The notes beneath the pieces are model-generated. The model was given only the letters and a program-made list of their open reading frames with translations. It was not told the origin of the DNA and did no database searches. Source: Nothophaeocryptopus gaeumannii (lineage: Eukaryota > Ascomycota > Dothideomycetes > Mycosphaerellales > Mycosphaerellaceae). From it: 64,000 nucleotides of DNA. This document shows positions 51,240-61,077 of the stretch, in pieces (the stretch's first letter is position 1; every line of letters begins with the position of its first letter). The position numbers and the translations under genes were made by a program. The DNA lies in the NCBI GenBank assembly GCA_031771865.1, contig JASISA010000022.1, forward strand, positions 2,542,001 through 2,606,000, in the 5' to 3' direction.

Positions 51240-52522
51240 TCAGCCCGCCCTCCTCCAGCTGCTCAAACCACCCAAATCCCTCCTCGGCTTCGGACTCTCC
51301 CTCGCCTCACCGCCAGCTCCCTCACCACCAGAACCACCAGGCCGTCTCCATCCAGCCCCATACTGACTCCTTCCTCCAGGAACTCCTCCCTCTCTCGCTG
51401 GCTGAGCTCTCTCTTTCGCCATCTTAACCTTGAAGGAGCCGCCAAATGCATTCGGCGTACCATCCAACCTTCCCAATGCGTCGACAGCCTCGTCGGGGGT
51501 GCTAAGCTCGACGAAACAGTAGAAGTAGTTCTCGCTACCAGTAGTACCTTCGGCAGGGCGCACGGGTTCCTTGGGAGCGATGAGTTTGCTGATGGAGGTG
51601 ATGTTGTAGTTTTCGAATAAGGTGCGGATTTCGGTTTCCAGGGAGTCTTGGTCTGGGAGGGAGGGGAGGCCTCCGATGTAAAGTTTGCTGGTACTAGCAG
51701 CGGCGGGAACCTCTCGCTCGCGATCTTGGAAAGCGGACGTAGCAGCCTGGGGGCGTTGTTCACGACGTTGCTCTCCTTCACCTGGACCGGTCCTACGTTG
51801 GTTTGCCAGACGGACTTTGTAAGGCGCTCCGTCGAGGTTTTGGGTTGCGTGGTCTGCTTCCTCGGCAGTGGCCAGGTCGACGAAACACATGTGGTTGTTA
51901 GCGTCGGCGGAAGTTTCGCCCCATTGGCCGGTGGAACGGGGAGAAATGAGTTTGCTGATGGACTCTACGTTGTAGGATTGGAAGAGCTGACGCATCTCCA
52001 CATGGAGCGACTCTGTGTCGGCGATCTTTGGTAGACCGCCCACCCAGAGTCTGCGGCGGTCCTCGTCTGGTTTGAGGAGGTAGTCCTGGGCTTCACCTTT
52101 GTTCCAGCGGTCCGAAGGACGTGGGAAGTCTGAACTTGCAGCGGTGGCTTCTCGCTCTCTCCAGCTTGAACCGTTGGTTCTGGGAGTGCCGAAGCGCGGA
52201 CCGTTCGACTGGCGTTCAGTCTTAGGGTTAATTCGGATCTGGCGGCCGCGTACCATTTGGCCTTGCATGGTATCCAGTGCGCGTTGGGCATCTTCTGGGG
52301 TGTGAAAGTCGACGAAGCAATAGGACGGGTTTCGTCCAGTGAGCGCATCAATGGTCATGTCGATTTTATCACTGTCCAAAGGTTAGTGTGTGCAAAGGTT
52401 CGAGATTTCAGTAGCAGTCCTTACATCGTAATCTCGTTGTCGGCGAACACCTGCTCGACATCCACTTTCTGCGCGACGTAAGGCAAGTTGCCCACGTATA
52501 GACGGGTTGACAGGTGGGCCAT
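51240..52522 (-). CDS. RNA-binding protein with three RRM domains
   Basis: Two exons, 52522-52425 and 52371-51240, are joined by a 53-nt intron (GTAAGG...TGGACAG); the product is 409 aa. RRM1 is split by the intron: RLYVGNLPYVAQKVDVEQVF, then PSYCFVDFHTPEDAQRAL (RNP1). RRM2: RLWVGGLPKIADTESLHVEM and NNHMCFVDLATAEEADHA. RRM3: SKLYIGGLPSLPDQDSLETE and YFYCFVELSTPDEAVDAL. The tail is Gly/Arg-rich (PGGRSQYGAGWRRPGGSGGE). The domain repetition suggests binding to extended single-stranded RNA, but the target is unknown; it does not obviously match Nam8 or Pab1. An in-frame upstream ATG at 52636 would add 38 residues; the one adjacent to RRM1 is preferred. Confidence 0.82.
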
Positions 52523-53624
52523 GATGAATCCTCGGGTATCGGCAGCGAGGTGAAGAAACGGCTGCGAATTATTTTCGAGTTCTGGTTTGAGCCTTGGAGA
52601 CCACAGCAAAGGTCTCGAAAGAGGTGTAGTCGCCATCGAAATTGATGGGCTTGGCGGCGCTAAGCTACTTCAAGGAGCAATGTTGCAGGGGTTACATGTG
52701 AATCTGGTCCTGGATGGATGCGAACCGTAAAGATGAGGCTCAACGCTCGATATCATGCGTACAAGTCCATGGAAGTTGTTTTCAGAAAAAGCGAAGCGAT
52801 CCATGAGCACGGTTTCGAAGCAAGCGAGAGCAGGCACTTTCCCAAATTCGAGTGCGAAGGAGCCACCGCATGAATCTCAGGCATGGACGTCCGAAGACCT
52901 CATCCAAGGCCAGTCACTCCAAAGCGACTGGGGATCTACGAAATCGCACAGTCGAGAATCAGCCGTAGCTTTGAAAACTGGGCCTGTATCAACTTGGAGA
53001 AAGGCCTCACTAAACGTGAGACACATATGTACGATCATTCACTTGCAGCTCCAGATCCTGCAATCCTGGCTCATCTTATCTGATGGAAACATCCCGAGCC
53101 GCTGTAAAAGCGGCCTGCCGTAAGGTCCCGGATTTTGGAGACGAATGACTTGTGCTGGAACTGGGATGCTGTTCCGCGTCGACGGGTGATTGCTTCCGTG
53201 AGTTCGGCAGCTCGTCTGCGAAGCCTTGTAGTTTGTGCTTTGGTCCCGAAGCTACATCTGTATCGAGTCAAGCGGTACTGTAGCACCGCCGTTGGTCATG
53301 ATCTGAGGAGGACTGTGGCGGGATACATCGGGATGGGGAGCGGCTGATCACAACAGCCTGAATAGCCATCACATACTGCCTTGATGGATGCAGAGCGTAT
53401 CCGGCTAATGTCTTTGGGAGAAAGCAGAGACTCCAAAGAGTGAAGGTGGGAGAAAGGAAGGTCGAGACGTTTCACGCGTCGGCAAGTCGGAGAAAGCGCG
53501 TCGGCTACGGCCGAGCCGCGTCTGTGCACCACCAAGTCTCATCCTTTGCCCACGTTCTCTTCCACTCGACCTCGACACCTCGCGCCGACATCGACATCCA
53601 CCCTCACTCGACAACGCCACCATC
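52523..53624. other. Divergent promoters of the RRM gene and BBP
   Basis: No domain-bearing ORF is present. The last 100 bp before the BBP ATG are CT/CA-rich (CCCACGTTCTCTTCCACTCG), typical of a fungal promoter and leader. Both flanking genes encode RNA-binding proteins. Confidence 0.5.
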
Positions 53625-55497
53625 ATGTCTTGGAGACAGAATCTCGGACAGACTGGCGCCAACACCATTCCGCTGGGACCACGCCGACGCGGTTTCGGTG
53701 ACGAGGATGGCGCGCCGCCAGCAGACGAACCACCGCGCGGTGACATGAAGCGTGGCCGCAGCCCCGAGCGCAAAGCACCTGAGTTGAATCCTGACGGCAC
53801 CAAGAAGCGACGCAAGAGGAATCGATGGGGTGACGCGGCAGACAACAAGGCCGCTGGCCTGATGAACTTGCCAACCGCCATCACCGCGCCCATGACTGCG
53901 GAGCAGCTGGACGCCTACGTTACGCACTTGCGTATCGAGGAGATAAGTCAGAAGCTGAGGATCAACGATGTTGTGCCCGCTGATGGCGATCGGTATGTAA
54001 AAACTCCAACTCCACCAAGCCCGCTCTAGGCACTAACACCCCTCACAGGTCACCTTCTCCACCGCCGCAGTACGACAACTTCGGTCGCCGTGTGAACACG
54101 CGCGAGTACCGCTACCGCAAGAGATTGGAGGATGAGCGCCACAAGTTGATCGAAAAGGCGATGAAGATCATCCCCAGTTACCACCCACCTTCTGACTACA
54201 GAAGACCCACCAAGACCCAAGAGAAGGTCTACGTGCCGGTCAACGATTACCCGGAGATTAACTTCAGTATGCTATCTAACCCACTAACCCTCCTCTTCCT
54301 GCAAGCAATCATCCTGCACATTCTGTTCACGGCGATCAAAAGCTGGACTAACCCTTTCCTGCTAACTCATCACTCACACTTCCAAATGATCAATGACTAA
54401 CACTTAGCTTCTTTCTACTAACAGTCGGCCTACTCATTGGTCCTCGTGGTAACACGCTCAAGAAGATGGAAACACAATCGGGCGCCAAGATCGCCATTCG
54501 TGGAAAAGGCTCCGTGAAGGAGGGCAAGGGAAAATCTGACGCCGCTCACGCCAGCAATCAGGACGAAGATCTACACTGTCTGATTATGGCCGATACCGAA
54601 GAGAAGGTCAATAAGGCCAAAGAGCTGATCCACAATGTTATCGAGACGGTGAGATCGAGCACGGACTCCTGTGCTTGGACGAGAAATACTAACAAATGGC
54701 AGGCTGCCTCTATCCCAGAAGGCCAGAACGAGCTCAAGCGCAACCAGCTCCGCGAGCTTGCTGCTCTCAACGGTACCCTCCGTGACGACGAGAACCAGGC
54801 TTGCCAGAACTGTGGTGAAATTGGCCACCGCAAATACGATTGCCCACAGCAACGCAACTACACTGCTAACATCATCTGTCGCGTCTGTGGCAACGCTGGT
54901 CACATGGCTCGTGATTGTCCAGACCGCCAGCGCGGCAGTGATTGGCGCGGTCTACCAGCACGCGGACCACAGAACGCTCTCGAGGATGACTACGAGAAGC
55001 TGATGAACGAAATCGGTGGTGGCGACACCATGAACCCGCAGAGACAGATCCAGTTCAACGGTGGTAACGCTGAGGGCGGTGCTCCTGGCGACCAGCCCAA
55101 AGTCGCTCCTTGGCAGCGCGGTCCAACTGGCGCTCAAGCCCCATGGCAGCGTGGAGGAGGTGGTGGAGGAGGTGGCGGCGGTGGCGGCCCTGCTCCTTGG
55201 CAGAATCGCGGCAACGACAACGGCGGATACGGAGGCGGCTACAACGCTGGACCACCAGGAGGTCCCTCTGGCGGTCCACCACCGTGGGCTCGTGGCGGCG
55301 GTGGCGGCGGTGGCGGCGGTGGAGGTGCAGCTCCATGGCAACAGTCTCAACAGCAACAATCCCCATGGCAGCAACAGCAGCAGGCTCCATGGCAGCAGCA
55401 GGGCGGTGGCTACGATGCGCCTCCTCCCCCACCACCATCCGACCTCCCTCCCCCACCTCCTCCAAGTGACATCCCACCACCTCCACCTCCGGCTTAG
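53625..55497 (+). CDS. Branchpoint-binding protein (SF1/BBP/Msl5)
   Basis: Four exons, 53625-53992, 54049-54266, 54425-54648 and 54703-55497, have introns of 56, 158 and 54 nt; the product is 534 aa. The N-terminus has the U2AF-ligand type motif KKRRKRNRWGD (conserved R-W). The helix-hairpin region follows (TREYRYRKRLEDERHKLIEK), then the KH-QUA2 domain with the GPRG loop (NFIGLLIGPRGNTLKKMETQ, about 195-215). Two CCHC zinc knuckles are present (CQNCGEIGHRKYDC and CRVCGNAGHMARDC, about 304-343). The C-terminus is Gly/Pro-rich with PPPPPP runs. The protein recognises the intron branchpoint (UACUAAC) in the early spliceosome with U2AF65. All intron positions were checked by frame across the KH domain. 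Intron 2 is unusual and is listed separately. The conventional fungal gene name is BBP or MSL5. Confidence 0.95.
54267..54424 (+). promoter_or_regulatory. BBP intron 2 with six CTAAC branchpoint-like motifs
   Basis: CTAAC occurs at 54276, 54284, 54348, 54362, 54397 and 54418 within 158 nt; the other two BBP introns have one each and are about 55 nt. Retaining the intron gives a stop at 54398 (inside the fifth motif). Using an alternative AG at 54406-54407 gives a stop five codons later. Either isoform would lose the KH domain. The last CTAAC abuts the acceptor (CTAACAG). The protein made by this gene binds this motif, so autoregulated splicing is an attractive inference. Confidence 0.6.
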
Positions 55498-55940
55498 ATC
55501 TGAGATATCTGACTGAAACAGGGATAGCATAGCAAAACATAAAGCAACCTGACTTGCCTGCTAACATTAGATGCTCTGCGGATGGCAACAGACTGGCATG
55601 CGCGAATAGTGTAGTTTCCTAAACTAAGCACCGAGTACACAGCAAAATGACTTCTTGCATCTTCGACGAAATATTTGGTCCTCTCAGTGACTACTACTGA
55701 AACTAGTAACCCGCATCGCAAACTAAAGTATCTTAGTATGCGGCGGTGCAAACAGCGACAGCTTCGGCGCTCAACCTGCCTTCAATTGCGAAGTTCGCAG
55801 GATCGTAAATAGCAAGCTGGGCTTGGCGCCTGCAACCTCGGCGAGGACTCAGCTCCGTCCCACTACAACATCATCGTGCCCTGAGTGGAGCAATCACGAC
55901 GGTAAGGCTGCGTCTGCAACGGCAAAAAACCAAGAATAGT
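55498..55940. other. Intergenic, 3' flank of BBP
   Basis: No gene is supported in these 443 bp. AAAGCAACCTGACTTGCC-type sequence and scattered A-rich words fit a transcript end. Confidence 0.45.
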
Positions 55941-56249
55941 TTACAGATCGACAGGAACACCATGCCAGATCTCATGTGCGCAGGTCTTGATTGGTCCGAA
56001 CCAGATCTCTTGACCACGAAGGATTGACGATAGTACCTGACACTCATGCTTGTGATATACGAAAATGACACCACTACTGTTCAGCTCATCCACTACACGG
56101 TCGACGACGATGTCAAGACACGCTATGATGGTGTCCGTGCGATTCAGCACGATCTTTCTCGAGCGAGCATCGCGGCCGAACACATGATATATAGAGGCCG
56201 GGTCTCTGAGGTGGAGAAGTAAAACATCAACAACAAGCAACTTCGACAA
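55941..56249 (-). CDS. Small hypothetical protein, 102 aa
   Basis: An ATG-initiated ORF (MSKLLVVDVLLLHLRDPAS) with balanced composition, mixed hydrophobic and charged residues (LDIVVDRVVDELNSSGVIFV) and no low complexity. It stands head to head with the secreted-protein gene, their ATGs only 102 bp apart. No domain is recognised and no signal peptide is convincing. It could be a chance ORF; the short divergent spacing gives slight support. Confidence 0.35.
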   Translation of the reverse strand: MSKLLVVDVLLLHLRDPASIYHVFGRDARSRKIVLNRTDTIIACLDIVVDRVVDELNSSGVIFVYHKHECQVLSSILRGQEIWFGPIKTCAHEIWHGVPVDL

Positions 56250-56351
56250 TCAACAACGATAAAAAAGGAGTCCCACAACAGCCACAAAATCTCTAACTCC
56301 GACAAACAAGAGATCTTCGAGCATCAATCAGACCCAACACCATCTCCCAAG

Positions 56352-56735
56352 ATGTTCTTCTCAGCCATCATCGCCACGGCCCTCAGTGCCGCCAGCCTTG
56401 CCTCCGCTTCTCCACTCAACAACAAACGAACCGGCGATGTCATCCCCGCCGTGACTCTCGAGTTCAACACGGCTCCTGGCCTCGATTCTGCCCCCAAATA
56501 CGGCAGCGTCACCGCCTCTATCGGCAAGCTTATCGATACCTCTGGCATTTCGGCTTCCAGCATCAAGATCGACACTCCGGGTTTCGCGGTCGATGCCAAT
56601 AATGTGGAATGTCGCTCATACAAGGACAAGGAGGGTCTCGAGAAGCAGAGCGCGCCATTTAGTGTTGCGAAGCCGGCGGACTTGACTACAAATCTCGTCG
56701 AGGTGGGCAGCGTTTTGTGCTATGTCGTGGCATAG
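56352..56735 (+). CDS. Small secreted protein, candidate effector-type
   Basis: A 127-residue ORF with a clear signal peptide (MFFSAIIATALSAASLASAS, cut likely near residue 20) followed by a possible KR processing site (NNKR, residue 27). The mature part is about 100 residues, Ser/Thr/Val-rich with beta-strand alternation (AVTLEFNTAPGL, YGSVTASIGKLID) and just two cysteines (VECRS and VLCYV), able to form one disulfide. Size, secretion signal and lack of known domain fit fungal small secreted proteins; a role in host contact or the cell wall is a guess. The leader upstream is rich in CAACA repeats. A run of nine G lies in the 3' flank (56798-56806). Confidence 0.75.
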   Translation: MFFSAIIATALSAASLASASPLNNKRTGDVIPAVTLEFNTAPGLDSAPKYGSVTASIGKLIDTSGISASSIKIDTPGFAVDANNVECRSYKDKEGLEKQSAPFSVAKPADLTTNLVEVGSVLCYVVA

Positions 56736-56915
56736 AGAGCTTTTGAAAGTAATGAGAAGGAGGGGGCATACCTTTTGGTACTTGCATACTTTGGACTGGG
56801 GGGGGGTTGACTTTTGTACATACGCATATGCATTTAACGGAGTTCGGATAAATCTAGATCGCACCATTCTTTTTCAACCATACTTCGATCCTACACTAGC
56901 CTCTCCCTCTCTCCG

Positions 56916-57353
56916 CTACCCAGGTAGATGCGCCTGCACCTCGATCTCCACCTTCATTAACTCCCCACCTCCTAGTCTACTAACCTCCACACAAGTCCAA
57001 GTCGCCTTATGCTCTCGCATCCACTTCTCGAAATTCCTCTCCATGGCATCTTGAGCATCGTCATCTAAACTAGTATGATACGAAATAATCCGGAACATTG
57101 GACTCCAGCCTTCCCCGCCTGCTTCGCGGAGGATGTGGTCGATATTGGCGACTGATGCATCGATGTGAGAGGGGACTGACAATGGGTTTACTTCGCTATG
57201 TCATTGGTCTGTGTCGAAGAGGAATGCGTCACCTTGTCCTGCGATATATAGTATTTCTCCTGTGAGGGACACGCGGGCTACTTGGTTGTATTTGTGAGAG
57301 GAGAGGTTTGCTTGGCCGAAGCCTTTTGGGCTGTAGTACTGGAGCTGGGACAT
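56916..57353 (-). pseudogene. RidA/YjgF-family protein with an in-frame stop
   Basis: ATG 57353 opens MSQLQYYSPKGFGQANLSSH and RVSLTGEILYIAGQGD, the Rid N-terminal strands. The same frame meets TGA at 57203-57201 and then continues with VPSHIDASVANIDHILREAG, GWSPMFRIISYHT and KATWTCVEVSRLGGGE to a stop at 56916, the rest of the Rid fold. Rid proteins hydrolyse reactive enamines and imines or act as related detoxifiers. A 42-nt intron (GTGACG to GCGAAG) would remove the stop in frame but cuts several residues from a conserved loop and has weak signals. So this is either a pseudogene by a single nonsense change, a read-through gene, or a gene with an unusual intron. Confidence 0.6.
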
Positions 57354-57614
57354 GGGTGCTGAGTATCGATGGACCTGAACAGATAGGTTCTTGCAAGGGT
57401 TAAGACGATCCAAGACTATCTTCAAGCAACACGTGTGAGAATTGACGTCTCCTCCAAACGGGATGGGTATTCCTACCGTGCTACGTCATCAGGTACTGAC
57501 GGCATATGAGGTACGTGTTGGCTTGTGTTGCATGTTCATATATCGCGGGCCCTGGTCGTCTATAGATCATTCCAAACTATGCGATCACTCTCTGCGAGCG
57601 AATCGAGCTTCATA

Positions 57615-58562
57615 CTAATAGCTCTTCAATATTCCTTCTGAGAAGAAGAACTCTTGCCAGTGAGTTGGAGGCGGCTTGCGTTGAATAATGCCCCAGCGTT
57701 CCATCTCTCTTCGCGTATCCATGTTGATCGGATCTGTAGTCGTGGGGTGCCAATGCTCGAAATCGACGACCGACCTGAGTGACTATTAGCTGGGTCACAT
57801 CATGCGATGTGTGCCTCTTTGATGGGGCAGAATCATCTCACAATTTCTTTGTCTCAGTTTCCCATAGAATATTGCGCAGGGCGCAATCGTATGGTTCGAA
57901 GCCAAGGCTCCAGATATGTCTGTGGACACAAGTGAGCCAACCACTCAGGGTGAACGGGACTTATGGGCCACTCACTTTATAACAGGCTTGAAAGCATCTC
58001 GGATCTCCTCTCGTTGATCTTCGGTCAAACTCCAAAACTTCAAATCCATGAGATGCTGTCCAGGCATCAGAGTCATCACGACGTAGCATGTGTACCCTCC
58101 GGGCATGAGCCCGTCGTCTCCTTGAATACTCGTTTTCCATGCCAGGAGATGAGGCAAAGCGGTCGCTTTGGTCTCTGTGAACTTCTGAAGTGCTTTGATC
58201 TCGGCGGCTGTATGGTCGCTCGGGCCAGCTATCGGCGTTGTGAGGCCGCCTGCTAGGACTGATGGAGCTCTGTCAAGGAATAGTTAGCAAAGGTTGGGCG
58301 TGCCGAGTGGTTGAAACTCGTACTGAATTTTGCATTTCAGGACAAACAGCTCATCGCCATCCGCACCTCCAGCATGACCGTTGACGTCCTGGGTTTCTGG
58401 ACGTATCCTCCTACAAATGTATAAGATGCGAGCTTCAGCGTCGTCTTTCCGGAAGTCTGTTATCGCCCGAATCCTCTTAAAGGCAGTATTAGTCCCAGGA
58501 AAGTGTACTATCGGGTCCAGCACCTGATCGGCTATATCGACCGTCAAGCCTTGATTGCTCAT
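57615..58562 (-). CDS. Fungal protein-kinase-like domain protein
   Basis: Four exons, 58562-58324, 58269-57976, 57919-57842 and 57774-57615, have introns of 54, 56 and 67 nt; the product is 256 aa. Spliced landmarks: DGDELFVLKCKIQ (Lys of the ATP site), ALPHLLAWKTSIQ, LMPGGYTCYVVMTLMPGQHL (hinge), EEIRDAFKPVIKHIWSLGFE, YDCALRNILWETETKKL (HRD-loop equivalent, D-C-A-L-R-N) and SVVDFEHW (metal-binding DFE in place of DFG). This is the aminoglycoside-phosphotransferase-like kinase family common in ascomycetes; its substrate is unknown. Upstream, minus frames to about 58,905 (MDGVEAGPEDEV to DPPDRFAQLPF) look like the lost N-terminus, one base out of phase near 58,635. The present gene may thus be truncated or frameshifted. 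Confidence 0.6.
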
Positions 58563-58905
58563 GTTGGAGGATAGGATGATTCTATGGACAAGGCCTGAGA
58601 TGATGTCGTTATGCTTCGGCAAACCATTCTCGGCGAAACGGAAGCTGAGCGAACCTATCAGGTGGGTCTATACCGCTACGAAGATGGCGGAGGACGCTGA
58701 TGAGCTCAGGTGATGAGTACAAAGAACACCACTCCTCCGTCTCTTCGAGGCTCATTCGTAGCAGACAGATGATACATTCGTCTTCAGCGTCGCAATGGCG
58801 TTGTTGGGGAGAGGGTATTCTTGGCGGCCTCAGGCAACAAATTTGATTACTAAGCTCAGCGCTCCGCGACGACACCTCATCTTCGGGACCAGCTTCTACT
58901 CCGTC

Positions 58906-59289
58906 CATCAACACGCACATTGCACCATCACGATCACCCGCGATATGCGCACTTTGAGCATGTTGCGTTTACTCGCAAGGCGAGCCACGTCTCGTACGAC
59001 CACGTTGGAATCTTCAGCCCGTCTTAATTGTCCTACGTGATCCCCGCCCCCCGAGAGCGTAATCCACTTCTTGGCAGTCGACTGACCCAGCACCATAACC
59101 TTCGGATAGCCGCTTTCGATGGTACTAGAGACTTGAGCACGACCTCTATATCGTGTACTGGCCTCTGTGCTATACCGAACACAGTATGTCTGTTGAGAGG
59201 GTCTTTAAAGGACTTTTCATCTCGACCGGGACGCCGCTCTTCCAAGCAATTCATTTGCTCTACATGAGTAACTGAACAGGTTGGCAAAG
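58906..59289. other. Intergenic, no supported gene
   Basis: This 384-bp interval lies between the kinase-like locus and the amine-oxidase pseudogene, which diverge. No domain is found in either direction. Confidence 0.45.
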
Positions 59290-60803
59290 ATGTTTGCTAT
59301 CAACATACTGGCGCTCTTCGCATTCGCAACCTTCGTTCGAGCGGCTCTTGGGATGCCCGTAGCTAACATGAACGAAACGTCAAATTGTCACAGGGTTCAG
59401 GTGGCTGTTTTAGGCGCTGGTTTGCTGGGATAGGCGCTGCGAATTCTTTACATCAAAACGGCATCGATGATGTTTTTCTCGTAGGTAAATGCCGTGCGTG
59501 CAATGAAAATGGATCGGATTCGCTAATGCTTTCTAGATTGTAATAACTACATTGGTGGCAGAGTAGCTCATACAACTTTTCGCAAAGAAAAGGACGGAAA
59601 ACCTCAAGTGGTGGAGCTTGGACTAAACTGGGTACACGGCCACGAGAGCGAAGACGGCGAGAATCCAGACTCTGGCTAGAAAGTACAACATTTCGCACCA
59701 CCGAAGCAACTCAAGCAGTCTCCTAACATACGAAGAGAATGGGCCTGCCGACTACTTCGACGACGTTGAATCGCAGCTGATGATCGCGCAAGGCGCTGCT
59801 GAGGATCTGGCTCTCTACGTTGACGATAATCAATTGCAGGACACGTCCGTGCGGACGGGCCTGAGATATGGAGGCTGGGACCCAAGCGCAGACCCGAGAA
59901 AGCAAGCTGTCGAGCTGTTTGACACTTCATACAGCTATGCAGCGTACCCAGAGCGGAGCAGTCTTCTTGCAAACTATGGCGACAGTTTCGACAGTTTGAC
60001 CGATGCCCAGGAGTTTGAAGGAGGCAACATGTGGATCCAAGACCGGCGCGGATATAACTACATCGCACGGCAAGAGGCGTGACAGCTTCTAGGGTAGAGC
60101 GCCAACAGGCTCATACTCAACTCTTTGGTCGAGCGAGTTCGATACTCAGAAGACGGCGTCGACATTAAGCTATCGGATGGCAGCTGCATCTCTGCTGATG
60201 ACGCGATATGCAACTTCTCGATTGGCGTCCTTCAGAAAATGGACACCTTTGAACCTCCGTTCCCCATGAAGAAGCGCTTTGCAATTGATGCTATGGATGT
60301 GGGCATCTATACTAAGATCTTCTTCTAATTCTCGGAGGCATTCCGGGATGACTCTGTGGAGTACTTCCTCCGGGCGGATCCCATTGACAAAGGGAGCATG
60401 ATGTGGCAGTCGCTGAATCCAAGGGTTTTCTCTCCAGGCTCGAACATTATCTTTGCTACTGTGATTGCTGATACGTCGGCTCAAACCGAAGATGGAAAAG
60501 GACGAGGCAACCAAATCGCAATCTGTGGGCGTGTTACGACGAATTTTCCAACAGAAGGTCATTCCCGCGCCAATTGCATGTATGTATCCTCGATGGGGCA
60601 AGATGGAGTGGGCATATGGAAGCTATTCGAGCATTCCTAAAGGCTATTCGCCAGACATGCTGCAAGATTTGCAGAAGAATGTGGGAAGGCTATACTTTGC
60701 TGGTGAAGCCTTCAATGATTATCAAGCAACAATTCATGGTGCGTGGATCAATGGAGAACAAGTCGGTGCTGAGATGGCTCAAGTACTGAAGTCCCAGACA
60801 TGA
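59290..60803 (+). pseudogene. Secreted FAD-dependent amine (polyamine) oxidase, heavily broken
   Basis: ATG 59290 opens a signal peptide (MFAINILALFAFATFVRAAL) and the dinucleotide fold VQVAVLGAGLLG. A one-base loss near 59,430 then shifts to IGAANSLHQNGIDDVFLV. A probable intron leads to NYIGGRVAHTTFRKEKDGKP and VVELGLNWVHGHESED. Next come a frameshift near 59,670, TLARKYNISHHRS and LAYPERSSLL-type sequence, stops at 60080-60082 and 60095-60097 (ARQEA then QLLG), RLILNSLVERVRYSEDGVDI, a TAA at 60326-60328 inside KIFF-FSEAF, WQSLNPRVFSPGSNIIFATV, another frame change near 60,500, and finally MYPRWGKMEWAYGSYSSIPK and GRLYFAGEAFNDYQATIHGA (the FAD-binding end). Block order matches polyamine oxidases. 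At least three frame breaks and three stops rule out a normal enzyme. Confidence 0.82.
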
Positions 60804-61077
60804 GCGTGTTTCGCAGGGGAGAGTTTATGGTCACCAAAGCATATTCATCCTGAAGTATGGATTTACTTTCTTTCCATCATTTGCGGCTGAGGACGCGCAC
60901 CTTTCATTGGCTTTAGCGGTGCTGTTCGGATTGCCTAGCATGAATTCTGGTGACTCAGCCTCCACTGCTGCAGGGTCTGGATGAGACATCACTGGGGGCT
61001 GAGCAGACCACAATGGTTGTATACAACGTCGAATAGTGGCCAAGATTTTGTGCAACAGCATCTCGGTGAAGGCCAAA
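60804..61077. other. Short intergenic gap
   Basis: It separates the pseudogene end from the Zn2Cys6 gene and should contain the latter's promoter. Nothing specific is recognised. Confidence 0.4.
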
